The notes under the pieces were generated by a model. It was given only the letters and a program-made list of their open reading frames with translations. It searched no databases and had not been told where the DNA came from. A stretch of DNA of 55,757 bases from CAZQYB01 sp964582985. Its GTDB lineage: Bacteria > Planctomycetota > Phycisphaerae > Sedimentisphaerales > Anaerobacaceae. A program made the position numbers and the translations under genes. Position 1 is the stretch's first letter; every line of letters begins with the position of its first letter. The stretch is from contig CAZOUM010000011.1 in the NCBI GenBank assembly GCA_964582985.1, forward strand, positions 1-55,757, written 5' to 3'. Positions 25,763 through 34,516 of the stretch are shown piece by piece.

Positions 25763-26392
25763 ATGGCTGAGCAAGATAGACAAATGCGCGTGTGGAAGGC
25801 AGTTTCTATTCTTACCGTTATAGTCGCTGCGTTAGTAATCGTGGCAGGGTGTAAAAAGAAGTCGCCGAAGCAGCCTGAAAAAGCGGATACAAGACCCAAT
25901 ATCAACGCCACGACAAATCTAAACGATGTAATCAGGTCTGCAAGAACCTGGCGGCCGGCCTACACACCCTGGTATGGCAAAACGGCGCCGGACTTTACGT
26001 TGACTGACCTTGCCGGCAAAAAGCACAAGCTGAGTAATTATAGGGGCAAAGATGTCATACTTGTCTTCTGGGCAACCCGGTGCACATATTGCATACCAGA
26101 GATCCCTCACCTAATAAAGCTGCGCAATACGGTCAGTGAGGACAAATTGGCAATATTGGCCATATCATGCGAGAACCCTGAGTTGATAAAAAAGTTTGTC
26201 GCCGATAATAGAATGAACTATACGGTTCTTCTTGAGAAGGGTGATATGCCCGCTCCATTTGGAGTTATCAGAATCTACAAAACAGCGGGCATACCCTGCA
26301 GCTTCTTTATCGACCCTGAAGGCAAGATAAAGCTCGCTACAGTAGGTATACTTACATTGGAATCAATCAAAGCCATATTACAGGCCGAATAA
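25763..26392 (+). CDS. TlpA-like thioredoxin-fold lipoprotein
   Basis: A 209-residue periplasmic redox protein. The signal peptide ends in IVAGC (lipidated Cys30). After a low-complexity linker comes the AhpC/TlpA domain: TAPDFTLTDLAGKKHKLSNY, then VILVFWATRCTYCIPEIPHL with the CXXC pair Cys107/Cys110, and the cis-proline stretch TAGIPCSFFIDPEGK. TlpA-like proteins reduce disulfides in the cell envelope, for example in cytochrome c maturation, which would suit the c-type cytochrome at 10639; that link is inference. A possible promoter (TTGATT, 17 bases, TAAACT) spans 25660-25688. It is monocistronic. Confidence 0.87.
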   Translation: MAEQDRQMRVWKAVSILTVIVAALVIVAGCKKKSPKQPEKADTRPNINATTNLNDVIRSARTWRPAYTPWYGKTAPDFTLTDLAGKKHKLSNYRGKDVILVFWATRCTYCIPEIPHLIKLRNTVSEDKLAILAISCENPELIKKFVADNRMNYTVLLEKGDMPAPFGVIRIYKTAGIPCSFFIDPEGKIKLATVGILTLESIKAILQAE

Positions 26393-26438
26393 TCACACCC
26401 ATTTATGGCTGTCGAGATTCTCGCCGGGTCTTTGTCAC

Positions 26439-26467
26439 TTGTGTCACAGAGCGTTATATGGTAAAAT
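26439..26467 (+). promoter_or_regulatory. Candidate promoter before the pseudopilin fragment
   Basis: TTGTGT at 26439-26444, a 17-base spacer and TAAAAT at 26462-26467, about 65 bases before the start codon at 26533. Confidence 0.35.
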
Positions 26468-26532
26468 AAACCGGTAGAACAGACATTTAATGAGCTGCGC
26501 CGGATTCTTTTCGGCAGCGGAGCAGGGCTTTA

Positions 26533-26829
26533 ATGCACAGACAAAAAGGATTTACACTGATAGAGCTTTTGGTAGTTATTTCGATAATTGCCTTGTTGAT
26601 GTCGGTATTGATGCCGTTGATTGACTGTTGTACGGAAAAGGCTGGTCCAAAGCCCATTCTTTATGCCGCTACTTACCAAAGATGCTGCATCGAGCCTGAC
26701 TATCACCTTTTTCTCGTCGTGAAGGGGGGAAAACTTCGACCCGCCCTGTCAATGGTATATACGAGAATATCGCAATCTGCCCCAAACTCGCTGCTTACAA
26801 CCGAAATGGCTTCAAAATGGCCATCGTGA
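26533..26829 (+). pseudogene. Truncated type II pseudopilin-like protein
   Basis: The first 30 residues are a textbook prepilin leader and hydrophobic helix: HRQKGFTLIELLVVISIIAL, with Gly-Phe cleavage by prepilin peptidase and the +5 glutamate. Planctomycete pseudopilins then run to about 200-300 residues with a lysine-rich helix and a C-terminal H-X9-DG domain. Here the helix ends early (SVLMPLIDCCTEKAG) and the remaining 60 residues look unlike the family, so the gene is probably a decayed remnant. A short functional pilin-like peptide is the alternative. No other type II secretion genes are nearby. Confidence 0.6.
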
Positions 26830-26841
26830 GGAATAAATAGC

Positions 26842-26870
26842 TTGCATATTTTCAACGACTTAGATATAAT
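26842..26870 (+). promoter_or_regulatory. Near-consensus sigma70 promoter
   Basis: TTGCAT at 26842-26847, a 17-base spacer and a perfect TATAAT at 26865-26870. It lies about 48 bases before the small ORF at 26918 and is the likely promoter for that ORF and the HTH membrane protein at 27226. Confidence 0.65.
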
Positions 26871-26917
26871 ACCACTGGTGAACTATTTTGGCGTGAACGC
26901 AGACTATCAGGGAGATT

Positions 26918-27142
26918 ATGGGGCCCGCACATAAGCGGCTGAGATTGTTGGCAGCACGAAGCTGGCAATACGATAGGCTGCTGCAGGCACATAACACAGA
27001 TGAGCCGACACCAAAACAAGTGAAGACGTTACTTGAAAGTTTGGGCCAACCTCCGAAAGAACGCAGCGCCGAAAGGCTCCAGGATTTAAGTGCGAGTATT
27101 TTGGAGATAGCTGAGCCCAACGATAGAGTTCCTGGCAGCTAA
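26918..27142 (+). CDS. Small protein of unknown function
   Basis: A 74-residue frame that I cannot place in a family. It is soluble and charged, with a basic start (MGPAHKRLRLLAARSWQYDR) and an amphipathic helix (QVKTLLESLGQPPKERSAER). GGGAG lies three bases before ATG 26918, and a near-perfect promoter lies just upstream (26842-26870), which is the main reason to take it as real. It precedes the HTH membrane protein by 84 bases and may share its transcript. It could equally be a leader stretch. Confidence 0.4.
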   Translation: MGPAHKRLRLLAARSWQYDRLLQAHNTDEPTPKQVKTLLESLGQPPKERSAERLQDLSASILEIAEPNDRVPGS

Positions 27143-27225
27143 GGAAAAGCGAAGTTTTAGAAGTATTTTGGAGAAGATGAGAAGACGTGGAAAGGCAGAA
27201 ATTAGTTCATAGGAGATAACAAATT

Positions 27226-28281
27226 ATGGCTGGCATGTTTTATTCGTTGGAAGAAGCTATTGCGAAACTTAATGTAACGGAGGAACAGTTAAAGGAGCTC
27301 ACCCAGGAAGGAAAACTGCGTGAGTTTCGTGACGGCTCGAACGTACTTTTTAAGGTTGATGAAATCGAAGCGCTGATGCCCGATGCGAGCGCTGCTGCTC
27401 CCGAAGCAACTCCAGCCGCCCCGCAAGAGGAGACAGACAAAGATGAGATATCTTTAGTGCCGGAAGCAACGGTACCGGAGACAGCATCGCTGGACACGTC
27501 AGTGCCGGAAGCAACCGCGCCGGAGACAGCAGAGTCGGATACAGCCCTGCCGGAGGCAATTGAGGATACCACCGCAGGTGACGAGTTGGCTGATGCGGAT
27601 ACTGTCATAGCCGAGCAGGGGATTAATGTCCTTGGGGAAACAGACAGTGACCAGGCAATAGAAGATGAAAAAGTGGAGACCAAAGGTTCTACGGCTGAGG
27701 CATCGCTGGAAGAGATTGAGGAAGATGTAAATTTGGATACCTTCGGCAGTGGGTCGGGTTTGTTGGACCTTTCGCTGCAAGCCGATGACACTTCATTGGG
27801 TGGTATTCTCGATGAAATCTATACGTCCGAGAGCGGGGAAGGCGAGGAAACGCGGGAGAGTTCGGCATTGGACGTAGCGGTTGAGGCAGAACAAATGCTT
27901 CCGGAAGAGGAATTTGCCGCCCCGGAGCCTGCTCCAGGGGCGCCGATTGCGGCCCAAAGATATATCGAGCTGGAGCCGGACACTATAAGTAACGCCTTCG
28001 GAATTATGCTGTTTTTGCCTCTTCTGGTCATTGTTTATACAGCCATAGTGACGGTGGCAGGTTTCAACAACGCGATGCCGGTGATTCGGGAGAGAATTCA
28101 GGACATAATTTGGTATGTGATGATCGGAGTCGGTGTGGCCGCAGCTTTAATAATTGGCGTGGCATTTATGCTTGCCGGCGGGGGCGGCGAACCGAAAAAG
28201 AAACCAAAAGCCAAAAAACTTAAAAAAGCCAAAAAACCTAAAAAAGCCAAGAAAAAACAAAAGGCCACGGCGAAAGGTTAA
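27226..28281 (+). CDS. HTH domain/acidic linker/two-TM protein with lysine-rich tail
   Basis: A 351-residue protein of unusual build. Residues 1-50 form a MerR/excisionase-type helix-turn-helix (FYSLEEAIAKLNVTEEQLKE, GKLREFRDGSNVLFKVDEIE). Residues 55-250 are acidic and low in complexity (repeats such as VPEATAPETAESDT) and probably disordered. Two TM helices follow at about 256-278 and 294-317, then a tail with about 17 lysines in 28 residues (KPKAKKLKKAKKPKKAKK), like a histone H1 tail. Proteins with such an N-terminal HTH and C-terminal TM segments are frequent in planctomycetes, but no function is known to me. AGGAG lies nine bases before ATG 27226. The tail could bind nucleic acid or membrane phosphates. 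Confidence 0.75.
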   Translation: MAGMFYSLEEAIAKLNVTEEQLKELTQEGKLREFRDGSNVLFKVDEIEALMPDASAAAPEATPAAPQEETDKDEISLVPEATVPETASLDTSVPEATAPETAESDTALPEAIEDTTAGDELADADTVIAEQGINVLGETDSDQAIEDEKVETKGSTAEASLEEIEEDVNLDTFGSGSGLLDLSLQADDTSLGGILDEIYTSESGEGEETRESSALDVAVEAEQMLPEEEFAAPEPAPGAPIAAQRYIELEPDTISNAFGIMLFLPLLVIVYTAIVTVAGFNNAMPVIRERIQDIIWYVMIGVGVAAALIIGVAFMLAGGGGEPKKKPKAKKLKKAKKPKKAKKKQKATAKG

Positions 28282-28512
28282 ACCGCCTGACAGTTCAATA
28301 AGCAAGCCTTTTCTCAGCCTTCCTTGAGGGGACAGACAGTCATTTTAGGTCTGTTAGTTCTGAAATTACTCTTGCTGACAGCGTGCAGAAGTGCTGTGGT
28401 TCTTGAAGCGTTATTTCCTGCGCCAGGCTGTGTTTTACCTGGGCAGCGCAGCGAGACATAGCGAAGAGTTACGTATCTGAGTTGTGCCTTTCCCGGCCAA
28501 CAGGCGATTTAG

Positions 28513-28541
28513 TTGCAATATCAGCGGGCTTTATGTAGAAT
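28513..28541 (+). promoter_or_regulatory. Promoter of tRNA-Pro
   Basis: TTGCAA at 28513-28518, a 17-base spacer and TAGAAT at 28536-28541, 27 bases before the mature tRNA 5' end. Confidence 0.6.
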
Positions 28542-28568
28542 ATTGCCGAGCGTAGGTTGTCTATTTTT

Positions 28569-28643
<75 letters not shown>

Positions 28644-28829
28644 TTTCATATCCTATTGCACACAGTAAAGTAAAAATGAAGGACCGATGTCTGTGATTTG
28701 GCAGGGAAACGTAAGAACAAACGATGCTACAGCGGCTTCTCGAGAATCCTTACAATCGTTTGAGCTTGTCGGCTTTTATGGCAGGTTACTGTTAAACAGC
28801 AATATGGCTGTGAATTTTTAGAATTTTGT

Positions 28830-28858
28830 TTGACGGATATTGCACTCTTCCTTATTGT
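28830..28858 (+). promoter_or_regulatory. Candidate promoter for the CBS protein
   Basis: TTGACG at 28830-28835, a 17-base spacer and TATTGT at 28853-28858, about 115 bases before the start codon at 28973. Confidence 0.4.
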
Positions 28859-28972
28859 AAATAAATAAAGGTAAAATTTCCCGTATTTGGTAGCTTAGGT
28901 GCGTAAGACAGGCGCTTAGTCAGCTTTTTCTCGTGTGATTTATAAAGGCCGTTATCGAGGAAGGAGAAGGCC

Positions 28973-29404
28973 ATGTTCAAAACAAAAGTCGAAGTGAAAG
29001 ACATTATGACAAAAGAGGTTGTTAGCGCAAGACCAGATACTCCTATATATGAGGCCATGAGGATTCTGAGAAACAACGAAATCACAGGTATGCCCGTCGT
29101 TGAAGATGATATGACTCTGGTGGGAGTTATCACTGAAAAAGACGTACTGAGGTTGTTCTATGCCGAGGAAGATGAGAAGAGCAAGACGGTCAAGGATTTT
29201 ATGACGCGACCTGCCGTTTCCTATAGCGAAGATGACACTTTGGAAAGTATTTGTGATTTTATGATGATTAACTATTTTAGACGAGTGCCGGTCACGTCGA
29301 AGGAAGGAAAAGTGGTTGGTATCGTTAGCAGGCCGGATATCATTGACTATGTTCTACGGCTAAAGGATGAAAGCGCCGATACGCCTGAGAAGCCGAGCTG
29401 TTAA
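28973..29404 (+). CDS. CBS-domain pair protein
   Basis: A 143-residue cytoplasmic protein made only of two CBS motifs forming one Bateman module: VKDIMTKEVVSARPDTPIYE with NNEITGMPVVEDDMTLVGV, then VKDFMTRPAVSYSEDDTLES with FRRVPVTSKEGKVVGIVSR. Such modules bind AMP, ATP or related ligands and control partner enzymes or channels; the partner is unknown. GAAGGAGAAGGCC precedes ATG 28973. It is monocistronic, between tRNA-Pro and the PutP-type symporter. Confidence 0.88.
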   Translation: MFKTKVEVKDIMTKEVVSARPDTPIYEAMRILRNNEITGMPVVEDDMTLVGVITEKDVLRLFYAEEDEKSKTVKDFMTRPAVSYSEDDTLESICDFMMINYFRRVPVTSKEGKVVGIVSRPDIIDYVLRLKDESADTPEKPSC

Positions 29405-29761
29405 TTCGCCGCCGCGAAGGTGTCTTGTTTTCAAGGGGCTACTACGTTCGGCCGTATTTAAAGGCCGCGATTGTTGCAAGTTTAAGTATTATCAAGGTAA
29501 GTTTAAGAAGCCGGTAGTTGGCCGCTCAGTTAGTGGCCTGTAATTCTCTCTCCAATTGTTTTGTCCGCTCTTTGGTTTGCTTTCCGTTCATATAATCCCC
29601 ATTTCAACCCGCAAAATATGCACATCGATTCAAAAGAGTTTTACGAAGCTCTACACGCGGACTAAAATATAGGAGACGTTCGGCAGCGAGACAAAATAGC
29701 TGACTAAGAAAACGTAAAAAACAGGTTAAGGCCCGTCGGTGTCTAATGGCTGGCGATTAGT
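29405..29761. other. 357-base spacer without a gene
   Basis: No protein or RNA gene can be supported between the CBS protein and the symporter. A short inverted repeat around GGCCGTATTTAAAGGCCG (29450-29467) is the only structure. Confidence 0.35.
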
Positions 29762-31228
29762 ATGTCAGACCCAACATTAGTAACGTTTGTTGTTTATTTC
29801 ATATTTTTGTTGGGTATCGGGTTTTATTTCTATCGCAGGTCGGTGAGCATAGAAGATTATCTTTTGGGGGGCAGGGGGATGGGGGCGTGGGTGACGGCGC
29901 TTTCGGCACAGGCGAGCGATATGAGCGGCTGGCTGCTGATGGCCCTGCCGGGTGCGATTTACCTGGGTGGGGTGGGAGAGATATGGATTGCGATAGGATT
30001 GTTTGTGGGAACGGTCCTAAACTGGACCCTGGTATCGGCTCGGCTTAGAGTTTACACCCAAAAGACCAATACAATAACACTGCCGAGCTTTTTTGAGCAG
30101 CGCTTCGGCGACCGTACCGGATTGCTGCGGGTTGTTTCTGCGGTAATCATTTTGATATTCTTCACTATATATGCCTCGTCCGGCCTGGTGGCAACAGGGA
30201 AACTATTTGAATCGATTTTTGATAATGTCGAATATAAACAAGCGGTAATCATCGGCGGAGGTGTAATAATTGCCTACACCTTTTTGGGAGGTTTCTTGGC
30301 TGTGTGCTGGACTGATTTGTTCCAGGGCACGCTAATGGTTTTAGCTTTGGTAATTGTCCCGGCTTTGGCGTACCTTAGTGTCGGAGGGATTGACCAGATA
30401 AGTCAGGCTATGACGAACATACAGAAAAGTATAATACCGGAAGGAGAGCAGCCCGGGGTATTGCTGATTATTTCAGCTATGGCGTGGGGACTGGGGTATT
30501 TCGGCCAGCCGCATATCTTGACGAGATTTATGAGTATCAAATCAGTCGGCAAATTGTCTGAATCGATGGCGATAGCGATAATCTGGGTTTTCATTTCGCT
30601 GGCCGGCGCGGTGGCAGTCGGACTCATAGGGATAGGTATGTTCGATAATTTAACCGGCGGCGAAGAAGAAAAAGTTTTCATCCGTATGATAGACAAACTG
30701 TTCAACCCGTGGGTAGGAGGGATAATGCTGGCGGCAATTTTATCAGCCATTATGTCGACCGTTGATTCACAGCTCCTCGTCAGCTCATCGGCATTGACAG
30801 AGGATTTCTACCAGAAGGCGATAAAGAAGGACGCCTCGGAGAAAGAAATTATTCTTGTGGGCAGAATCTGCGTGATAATAATTTCGGCCATAGCCTTAGT
30901 TCTGGCACTGAGTCCGAACGATACAATCCTGGGGATAGTCGCTTATGCCTGGGGTGGGTTTGGGGCGGCGTTTGGGCCTGTGGTGCTTTTTGGGCTGTTC
31001 TCCCGCAGAACCAGTTGGCAGGCAGCTCTGGCCGGTATGGTGACCGGAACGGTCGTGCTCGTGGTGTGGAAGCTGACCAAATTGGATGCATATATGTATG
31101 AAATCGTTCCCGGCTTTATTTGTAACTGTCTGACGATCTTTCTTGTTAACGCTTTCATCAGACAGAAAAACGAAAGGGTATTAAGGCAATATGAAGAAGT
31201 AGCCAAAGTAATTGCCACAGGAGAATAA
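29762..31228 (+). CDS. Sodium/solute symporter, PutP-like (SSS family)
   Basis: A 488-residue inner-membrane transporter of the sodium:solute symporter family with about 13 TM helices. Proline-carrier-type stretches are visible: SIEDYLLGGRGMGAWVTALS, AQASDMSGWLLMALPGAIYL, LTRFMSIKSVGKLSESMA and AILSAIMSTVDSQLLVSSSA, the last forming part of the Na2 site with paired serines. The likely substrate is L-proline, by similarity of these stretches to PutP; other amino acids are possible. No strong ribosome binding site precedes ATG 29762. The 2H phosphoesterase gene starts 41 bases after the stop. Confidence 0.85.
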   Translation: MSDPTLVTFVVYFIFLLGIGFYFYRRSVSIEDYLLGGRGMGAWVTALSAQASDMSGWLLMALPGAIYLGGVGEIWIAIGLFVGTVLNWTLVSARLRVYTQKTNTITLPSFFEQRFGDRTGLLRVVSAVIILIFFTIYASSGLVATGKLFESIFDNVEYKQAVIIGGGVIIAYTFLGGFLAVCWTDLFQGTLMVLALVIVPALAYLSVGGIDQISQAMTNIQKSIIPEGEQPGVLLIISAMAWGLGYFGQPHILTRFMSIKSVGKLSESMAIAIIWVFISLAGAVAVGLIGIGMFDNLTGGEEEKVFIRMIDKLFNPWVGGIMLAAILSAIMSTVDSQLLVSSSALTEDFYQKAIKKDASEKEIILVGRICVIIISAIALVLALSPNDTILGIVAYAWGGFGAAFGPVVLFGLFSRRTSWQAALAGMVTGTVVLVVWKLTKLDAYMYEIVPGFICNCLTIFLVNAFIRQKNERVLRQYEEVAKVIATGE

Positions 31229-31269
31229 TTTCAATACTGGTTTAACTTTTTTCAAGGTTGGAGAAAAAT

Positions 31270-31878
31270 ATGGGCAGAAAAGCAGTTGATGTTGTGCTTT
31301 TGCCGGACGACGCAATGACGGACAAAGCAATCGAAGCGAATAAGGAGCTGGTCGAAAAATCCGGCGAGAAAATAGCTCTCAATAAACAGGATTGCCTGCC
31401 GCACATTTCTTTGGCTATGGGTTGTGTCGATGAAGGGGACATTACTTCTGTCGGGCAGGTTTTGAAGACAATCGCAGAGAAAACCACACTGTTCGAATTG
31501 AGGGTTATTGGCGTCCAGACAACAACAAATTCGGTGGGCGAAAAGGTGTCAGTTTTTGAAGTGGAAAAAACGGGGGAACTTCAATCACTTCACGAAGAGG
31601 TTATGGGGCAGCTTGGCCCGTACCTGAGCCACGACGTGACCAGGGACATGTTATATAGTTCGGGAGAAATTGGAGAGTCCACTTTGCTGTGGATTAAGAA
31701 TTACCGTGATAAGTCCGGTTTTGCGAACTTTTTCCCGCATATAACAATTGGATACGGCCAGATAGAGAATGGGCCATTTCCAATAAGATTTGCCGCATCA
31801 CAGCTTGCTTTGTGTCACCTGGGCAATCATTGCACCTGCAGAAAGATTCTTGCGTCGGTTAGGCTTAAAACAGCATAA
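31270..31878 (+). CDS. 2H phosphoesterase superfamily protein (2'-5' RNA ligase-like)
   Basis: A 202-residue cytoplasmic protein with the two H-x-S/T motifs that define the family: LPHISLAMG (His45, Ser47) and FPHITIGYG (His157, Thr159). Members cleave or form 2',5' or cyclic phosphodiesters in RNA and nucleotides; this one's substrate is unknown. ATG 31270 is chosen because GGAG lies seven bases upstream; a TTG at 31258 would place that motif inside the gene. It follows the symporter by 41 bases and is convergent with glmS, only 18 bases away. Confidence 0.8.
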   Translation: MGRKAVDVVLLPDDAMTDKAIEANKELVEKSGEKIALNKQDCLPHISLAMGCVDEGDITSVGQVLKTIAEKTTLFELRVIGVQTTTNSVGEKVSVFEVEKTGELQSLHEEVMGQLGPYLSHDVTRDMLYSSGEIGESTLLWIKNYRDKSGFANFFPHITIGYGQIENGPFPIRFAASQLALCHLGNHCTCRKILASVRLKTA

Positions 31879-31896
31879 ATTCGCAGGATGACGACG

Positions 31897-33765
31897 CTAC
31901 TCGACCGTGACGCTTTTTGCGAGGTTTCGGGGCTTGTCGACATCGTGGCCGCGAAGGACCGCCGCGTGATAGGCCAGCAACTGCAGCGGCACAACAGCAA
32001 GCATCGGTTGTAGCACCTCTGGCGCATCCGGGACGGTAATTAAGTGGTCGGCGTGCTGCTTGATATTCTCATCGCCCTCGGTCGCTACTATGATGGTCTT
32101 ACCACCGCGTGCCCTGACTTCCTCAATGTTGCCTATGATTTTGTCATATTGCGGCCCGGTGGTGGCAATAAAGACTGCAGGCATCCCATCGACAATTAAG
32201 GCAATCGGGCCGTGCTTCATCTCCGCGGCAGGAAGGCCCTCGGCGTGAATGTAGCTTATCTCCTTTAACTTCAAAGCGCCTTCGAGTGCCACCGGATAAT
32301 TAAAGCCTCTGCCTAAGAAGAGCCAGTTGTTCTGGTTGATATTTGCCGAAGCTATTTCTTTAATGTGGTCGGACTGCTCAAGGATTTGGCTTATTTTATC
32401 CGGTATCTGAGAAAGCTCATCGATATATTTGCCCGTCTGTTCAGTGCTTATATGTCTTCTTCTGCCCAGTTCGGTCGCCAGCATTGCCAGCACCGCCACC
32501 TGGGCCGTAAAGGCCTTTGTACTGGCAACACCTATCTCCGGGCCTACGTGCAGATATATGCCCGCATCGGTAGCCCTGGCGATGGAAGAGCCGACGACAT
32601 TAACAATGCCCAGCACGGTTGCTCCCCGTTCTTTGGCCTGCTCCACTGCGGCCAGAGTATCTGCCGTTTCACCGGATTGACTTATTGATATAACGATAGT
32701 GCCGTTTTCGATGATTGGGTTGCGATATCTAAATTCGCTGGCGTATTCGGTCTCCGTTGGGATACGCGCCAGATGTTCGAGCAGGAACTCACCGACCAGG
32801 GCTGCATGAAATGCGGTTCCACAGGCGGTCAGGATGAAGCGTTTGGCCCGGGCCAGCTCCCGCAGATAAGAGTCTATGCCTCCCAGTTTAATTCGATTGT
32901 TCCGAGGGTCAATTCGGCCGCCCAGACAGGTGCTCAAGGCCGTGGGCTGCTCGAAGATTTCTTTGAGCATGTGATGCTTGAAATCGCCCAGTTCGATTTG
33001 CTCCAGTGAGAATTCAATTTCCTGCAGGTCTTTGGTCACAGTGACATTATCAATGGTCTTGGTATGGAAGCCTTCTGAGCTGACCGTAACCATCTCGTTG
33101 TCGGCAAGGTATATCGCCTGGGTTGTGTGCTCTACGATTGCGGCGGCGTCGGAGGCCAGGATGTATTCGTTATCGCCGGCGCCCAAAATCAAAGGGCTGC
33201 CCTTTTTAGCGCCGATGAGCATATCCGGAAAATCGCAGCATAGGATGGCCAGTCCGTAAGTGCCGTGCAGTTCATGAAGAGCTTGCTGGACCGCCCATTC
33301 GAATTTGTTCTGGCCGTCCGCTTGTTTTCTTCCTTCATCCTCATCGCCTTTGGCATAGAAATAGCCGATTAAGTTTGCTATCACTTCGGTGTCGGTTTCG
33401 CTTGCGAACTTCGTTCCTTCGTTTTGCAGCCAGGTTTTTAGTGTGGCGTAGTTTTCGATAATCCCGTTATGAACGACGGCTATTTTGCCGGTATGGTCCA
33501 GATGCGGATGGGCATTTGTAGTATTCGGCTCACCGTGTGTTGCCCAGCGGGTATGTCCGAGGCCAAGTGTTTCCTTGCTATCAGGCTTATCCAGGATACG
33601 TTCGAGGTCGCTGATTCTGCCGCCGGTTTTCTTTATTCTTATCGCGTTGCCGCTTAGAGTTGCCACACCTGCCGAGTCGTATCCGCGGTACTCAAGGCGC
33701 TTTAGCCCTTCCACGAGAATTGGCTGGGCAACTTTTTTACCCAGATAAGCTACTATGCCGCACAT
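31897..33765 (-). CDS. glmS: Glutamine-fructose-6-phosphate aminotransferase (isomerizing)
   Basis: GlmS makes glucosamine 6-phosphate from fructose 6-phosphate and glutamine, the first step towards UDP-GlcNAc for cell wall and lipopolysaccharide. The 622-residue sequence has the N-terminal glutaminase domain starting MCGIVAYLG with nucleophile Cys2, LGHTRWATHGEPN and HNGIIENY. Two SIS domains follow (LTACGTAFHAALVGEFLLEH and SQSGETADTLAAVEQAKERG), and the hallmark C-terminus is DKPRNLAKSVTVE. It is divergent from hisH across 139 bases. No glmS ribozyme-like leader is recognisable in that spacer. Confidence 0.96.
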   Translation of the reverse strand: MCGIVAYLGKKVAQPILVEGLKRLEYRGYDSAGVATLSGNAIRIKKTGGRISDLERILDKPDSKETLGLGHTRWATHGEPNTTNAHPHLDHTGKIAVVHNGIIENYATLKTWLQNEGTKFASETDTEVIANLIGYFYAKGDEDEGRKQADGQNKFEWAVQQALHELHGTYGLAILCCDFPDMLIGAKKGSPLILGAGDNEYILASDAAAIVEHTTQAIYLADNEMVTVSSEGFHTKTIDNVTVTKDLQEIEFSLEQIELGDFKHHMLKEIFEQPTALSTCLGGRIDPRNNRIKLGGIDSYLRELARAKRFILTACGTAFHAALVGEFLLEHLARIPTETEYASEFRYRNPIIENGTIVISISQSGETADTLAAVEQAKERGATVLGIVNVVGSSIARATDAGIYLHVGPEIGVASTKAFTAQVAVLAMLATELGRRRHISTEQTGKYIDELSQIPDKISQILEQSDHIKEIASANINQNNWLFLGRGFNYPVALEGALKLKEISYIHAEGLPAAEMKHGPIALIVDGMPAVFIATTGPQYDKIIGNIEEVRARGGKTIIVATEGDENIKQHADHLITVPDAPEVLQPMLAVVPLQLLAYHAAVLRGHDVDKPRNLAKSVTVE

Positions 33766-33904
33766 TTATATACCTTACGTTTGCGTCAAACATTAGTTCT
33801 CTATTGTAGAAGAAACCTGCCTATTTAACAAATCAATTCTGCTTAATTATCGTATCAGATATTATCATTTGACGATTCAGTTCTTATTCGGTTTAACTTG
33901 ATTT

Positions 33905-34516
33905 ATGATAGTTGTTATCGACTACAATGTGGGGAACGTCAAAAGCGTATGCAACGCCTTTAGCCATATTGGCTGTCGCGTAAAGCTTAGCTGCGAAGCC
34001 GCTGATATTGAAAATGCTCTCGGCCTTGTTCTGCCCGGAGTCGCAGCATTTGGGTATGCTGTCAGAACATTGGGGTCTCTGGCCGAGCTGATAAAAAATG
34101 CTGCTTTAAGCGGCAAACCGCTCTTGGGTATCTGTGTCGGTTACCAGATGCTTTTCGACCAAAGCACTGAGTATGGCCTGCATAATGGCCTCGGCTTAGT
34201 CCACGGCAACGTTGTGGCTTTGCCTGCCGGCCGGAGAATTCCTCATATGGGATGGAACCTGGTCAAGCTGCCTGAAGATATGGACCTGTTTGCCGGCGTC
34301 GGAAGAGAGCGGCATTTTTATTTTGCTCACTCCTTTTATGCCGAGGTCAAAGACAACCGGGCCAAGAGCGCACATACTGACTATGGCTTCTACATGCCCG
34401 CGGCGGTGCAGAAGGGCAATATCTATGGCACGCAGTTTCACCCGGAAAAGAGCGGCAAAACAGGCTTGAAGGTCCTGCGGAATTTTTATGAAATTTGTAA
34501 AGGTCAAACTCTGTAA
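33905..34516 (+). CDS. hisH: Imidazole glycerol phosphate synthase, glutaminase subunit
   Basis: HisH releases ammonia from glutamine and feeds it to HisF in histidine synthesis. The class I amidotransferase triad is present: Cys77 in GICVGYQMLF, His179 and Glu181 in QFHPEKSG. The N-terminal IDYNVGNVKSV and HMGWNLV are family-typical. The protein has 203 residues, the normal length. GICVGYQ differs from the usual GICLGMQ but keeps the cysteine. The stop codon shares one base with the hisF start (TAATG), so the two are translationally coupled. Confidence 0.94.
   Translation: MIVVIDYNVGNVKSVCNAFSHIGCRVKLSCEAADIENALGLVLPGVAAFGYAVRTLGSLAELIKNAALSGKPLLGICVGYQMLFDQSTEYGLHNGLGLVHGNVVALPAGRRIPHMGWNLVKLPEDMDLFAGVGRERHFYFAHSFYAEVKDNRAKSAHTDYGFYMPAAVQKGNIYGTQFHPEKSGKTGLKVLRNFYEICKGQTL

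Noticed and set aside
33766..33904. A glmS ribozyme or riboswitch in the glmS leader
   Set aside because: The spacer of 139 bases is too short for a ribozyme plus two promoters and shows none of the conserved core.
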